This document shows, piece after piece, positions 62,819 to 64,000 of a stretch of 64,000 nt of DNA; positions within the stretch are counted from its first letter, which is position 1; each line of letters begins with the position of its first letter. The stretch spans positions 22,512 to 86,511 of the forward strand of contig JAUWMR010000013.1 of NCBI GenBank assembly GCA_030613055.1, read 5' to 3'. This DNA is from Desulfobacteraceae bacterium. Lineage in GTDB: Bacteria; Desulfobacterota; DSM-4660; Desulfatiglandales; Desulfatiglandaceae. The notes below the pieces were generated by a model. That model did no database searches and was not told where the DNA came from. It was given only the letters and a program-made list of their open reading frames with translations. Made by a program: the position numbers and the translations under genes.

Positions 62819-63421
62819 ATGCTAAACAAACGCCCCCGACTCAAAAATTTTAATTACACCGGCTGTTATTGCTATTTCATTACCATATGCACGCACACTA
62901 AGCACTCGCTATTCAAGGATGATCACCTGATGAAGCATTTAATCAAGATGTTGAAGAAAAAATCGGAACTATTCGGATTCAAGGTATGGGCCTTTTGTTT
63001 TATGCCGGATCATCTTCACCTTCTAATAGAAGGCAAATTTCCGGGTTCTGATTTGAAAAAGTTTGTTTCCTCATACAAACAATCAACAGGTTACCACTAC
63101 AAAAAGTATGTAGCGCAGAGCCGTAGCGCAGGACTTCAGTCCTGCCAAAACAAAGCCAGTCCCGCAGCGCAAAAAAATTACGTAGCGCAGGGCTTTAGCC
63201 CTGCCCCAAAACCCGCAGCGCAGGACCGTAGCGCAGGACTTCAGTCCTGCCAGGCCCTCTGGCAACCCAGCTATTACGACCATATTCTACGAAAAGACGA
63301 GGCCATTACAGACATAGCACAATACATATTCGACAATCCCGTAAGAAAAGGATTGGTAAAGCATTACCCGGATTATGAGCATAAGGGCTCATTTGAACTT
63401 GACCTGAAACATTTTTTTTAG
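62819..63421 (+). CDS. REP-associated tyrosine transposase (RAYT) with internal REP insertion
   Basis: The protein has 200 residues of the IS200/RAYT (Y1_Tnp) type: TGCYCYFITICTHTKHSLF, the HUH motif in CFMPDHLHLL (H65-x-H67), Tyr86 in SYKQ as the candidate nucleophile, and the C-terminal LWQPSYYDHILRKDE ... IFDNPVRKGLV. Between GYHYKK (91-96) and LWQ (147) lie about 50 residues that normally are not there. They are encoded by REP units (63109-63252) read in frame, giving peptides such as AGLQSCQ. The frame stays open throughout. REP arrays flank the gene on both sides, as expected for a RAYT that mobilises them. Whether the enzyme is still active with the insertion is uncertain. Confidence 0.85.
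   Translation: MLNKRPRLKNFNYTGCYCYFITICTHTKHSLFKDDHLMKHLIKMLKKKSELFGFKVWAFCFMPDHLHLLIEGKFPGSDLKKFVSSYKQSTGYHYKKYVAQSRSAGLQSCQNKASPAAQKNYVAQGFSPAPKPAAQDRSAGLQSCQALWQPSYYDHILRKDEAITDIAQYIFDNPVRKGLVKHYPDYEHKGSFELDLKHFF
63109..63252. repeat. REP units inserted in frame within the RAYT gene
   Basis: About 147 bp of REP sequence inside the gene at 62819-63421, with no frameshift or stop. The part 63179-63251 is identical to 62689-62761. Confidence 0.88.
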
Positions 63422-63542
63422 CGTAGCGCAGGCCCGTAGCGCAGGACTTTAGTCCTGCCTAATAAAAACCTAACACAAATATGTAGCGCAGGGCTTTAGC
63501 CCTGCCACGGTGCATTACAGCAGGGCTAAAGCCCTGCGCTAC
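63422..63542. repeat. REP array downstream of the RAYT gene
   Basis: REP units in both orientations, ending with GCAGGGCTAAAGCCCTGC followed by GCTAC. This closes the RAYT locus on its 3' side, starting directly at the stop codon. Confidence 0.85.
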
Positions 63543-63628
63543 TGGTAAATGAATAAAAGGAGTAGCCTCAAAATAACCTCAGCGACCTTTGCGTCTCTGC
63601 GGTGAAAAGAATAAATGGAGATGACATC

Positions 63629-64000
63629 ATGATAATAAACACTCTTTTTGGTATCCGTACATTTGCCAGGCAGGGGCCAACCCGTCAATCAATCCTGCCG
63701 AAATACACACTAAGAACAGGCCTGCTTCTGTTTTGCCTTTTCATGCTGTTTATCTCCATATTTTCCTTCCCAGCAGTTTCCTTTGCCGAAACCTATGTGA
63801 GCGGGGCCATTACCCAGGATACGACCTGGACCTTGGACGGCAGCCCCTATATCGTCACCGGCGATGTGACCGTCCGGTATTCCAGCTATAACAGCGCCAC
63901 TGCCACCCTGACCATACAGCCGGGTGTGGTGGTGCGGTTTGAGCCGGGGACAGGGCTTTATATTGGGCTCTACAGCACTTATAATTATTACGGTGCCCTG
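63629..64000 (+). CDS. Secreted protein with parallel beta-helix-like start (3' end outside window)
   Basis: My translation gives 124 codons from the ATG at 63629, with a GGAG Shine-Dalgarno 9 bp upstream. A basic leader and hydrophobic core (TGLLLFCLFMLFISIFSF) are followed by a cleavage-like region (AVSFAET). The mature start (YVSGAITQDTTWTLDGSPYIVTGDVTV, then LTIQPGVVVRFEPG) has the pattern of proteins with right-handed parallel beta-helix repeats. A large extracellular protein is expected; only the start is in the window. It follows the giant repeat protein and RAYT on the same strand, so the surface-protein locus continues to the right. Confidence 0.8.
   Translation, partial: MIINTLFGIRTFARQGPTRQSILPKYTLRTGLLLFCLFMLFISIFSFPAVSFAETYVSGAITQDTTWTLDGSPYIVTGDVTVRYSSYNSATATLTIQPGVVVRFEPGTGLYIGLYSTYNYYGAL

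Noticed and set aside
63083..63283. Minus-strand frame inside the RAYT gene
   Set aside because: It is the reverse reading of the inserted REP units and shares the repetitive GLKSCAT peptide; the sense-strand RAYT has clear family motifs.
51429..63542. CRISPR array
   Set aside because: The repeats are palindromic REP units with variable spacing and orientation. There are no unique spacers of uniform length and no cas genes.

Overview
The window looks like a chromosomal segment of a deltaproteobacterium in the broad sense (Desulfobacterota-like). The inference rests on gene content: MglA/roadblock polarity proteins, many PATAN/DUF4388-type and hybrid signalling proteins, a GspE/PilB-type ATPase, sigma54 activators and Mla lipid transport. 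It also rests on AT-leaning, heavily repeat-punctuated spacers. No rRNA, tRNA or CRISPR array was recognised, and the species cannot be named from sequence alone.

Layout. 1-3955 (minus): a three-gene operon of an LpxL/HtrB-like acyltransferase, a B12-binding radical SAM protein and a GAF histidine kinase cut by the window edge. 4739-6097 (plus): an NtrC-type sigma54 activator. 6645-12952 (plus): a membrane protein, a lipoprotein, a small protein, a phage-type GH108 muramidase, a DUF6765-like protein and an amidohydrolase. 13247-13702: a lone receiver protein. 13703-34206 (minus): a 20-kb signalling island with CheA, CheW, a sensorless MCP, receiver-PAS protein, TPR-MshEN-GspE ATPase, giant hybrid kinase, PATAN receivers, PAS proteins, Cache-HAMP protein, periplasmic binding protein, MglA GTPase, roadblock protein and soluble kinase. 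34287-35861: a receiver remnant, a CBS protein and a histidine phosphatase. 36137-39859: a small Cys-rich protein, zinc-ribbon Yip1 protein and UvrD-like helicase. 41230-44550: an actin-fold ATPase coupled to a class A PBP that carries a receiver-like N-terminal domain. 44736-50962: a YihY/BrkB protein, a cNMP-PAS sensor and a full Mla-type lipid ABC system with a STAS-MlaE fusion. 51680-64000: a LuxR/CsgD-like regulator followed by secreted proteins (rhodanese-like, transglutaminase, a 2497-residue repeat protein, a beta-helix-like protein), embedded in REP elements and their likely RAYT transposase.

Most notable. A 39-bp double dyad (two TGCACA-N6-TGTGCA palindromes exactly 21 bp apart) occurs four times. 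It lies upstream of the sigma54 activator, the 6645-12952 cluster, the receiver gene at 13247 and the LuxR-type regulator at 51680. Each copy is followed 50-180 bp later by a sigma54-like TGGCAT element. This suggests one regulon, probably autoregulated by the activator at 4739, linking the muramidase cluster, a phosphorelay gene and the surface-protein locus. Other strong points are REP units inserted in frame inside the RAYT gene, the receiver-PBP fusion next to an actin-like ATPase, and a 47-bp near-perfect palindrome at 41000-41046.
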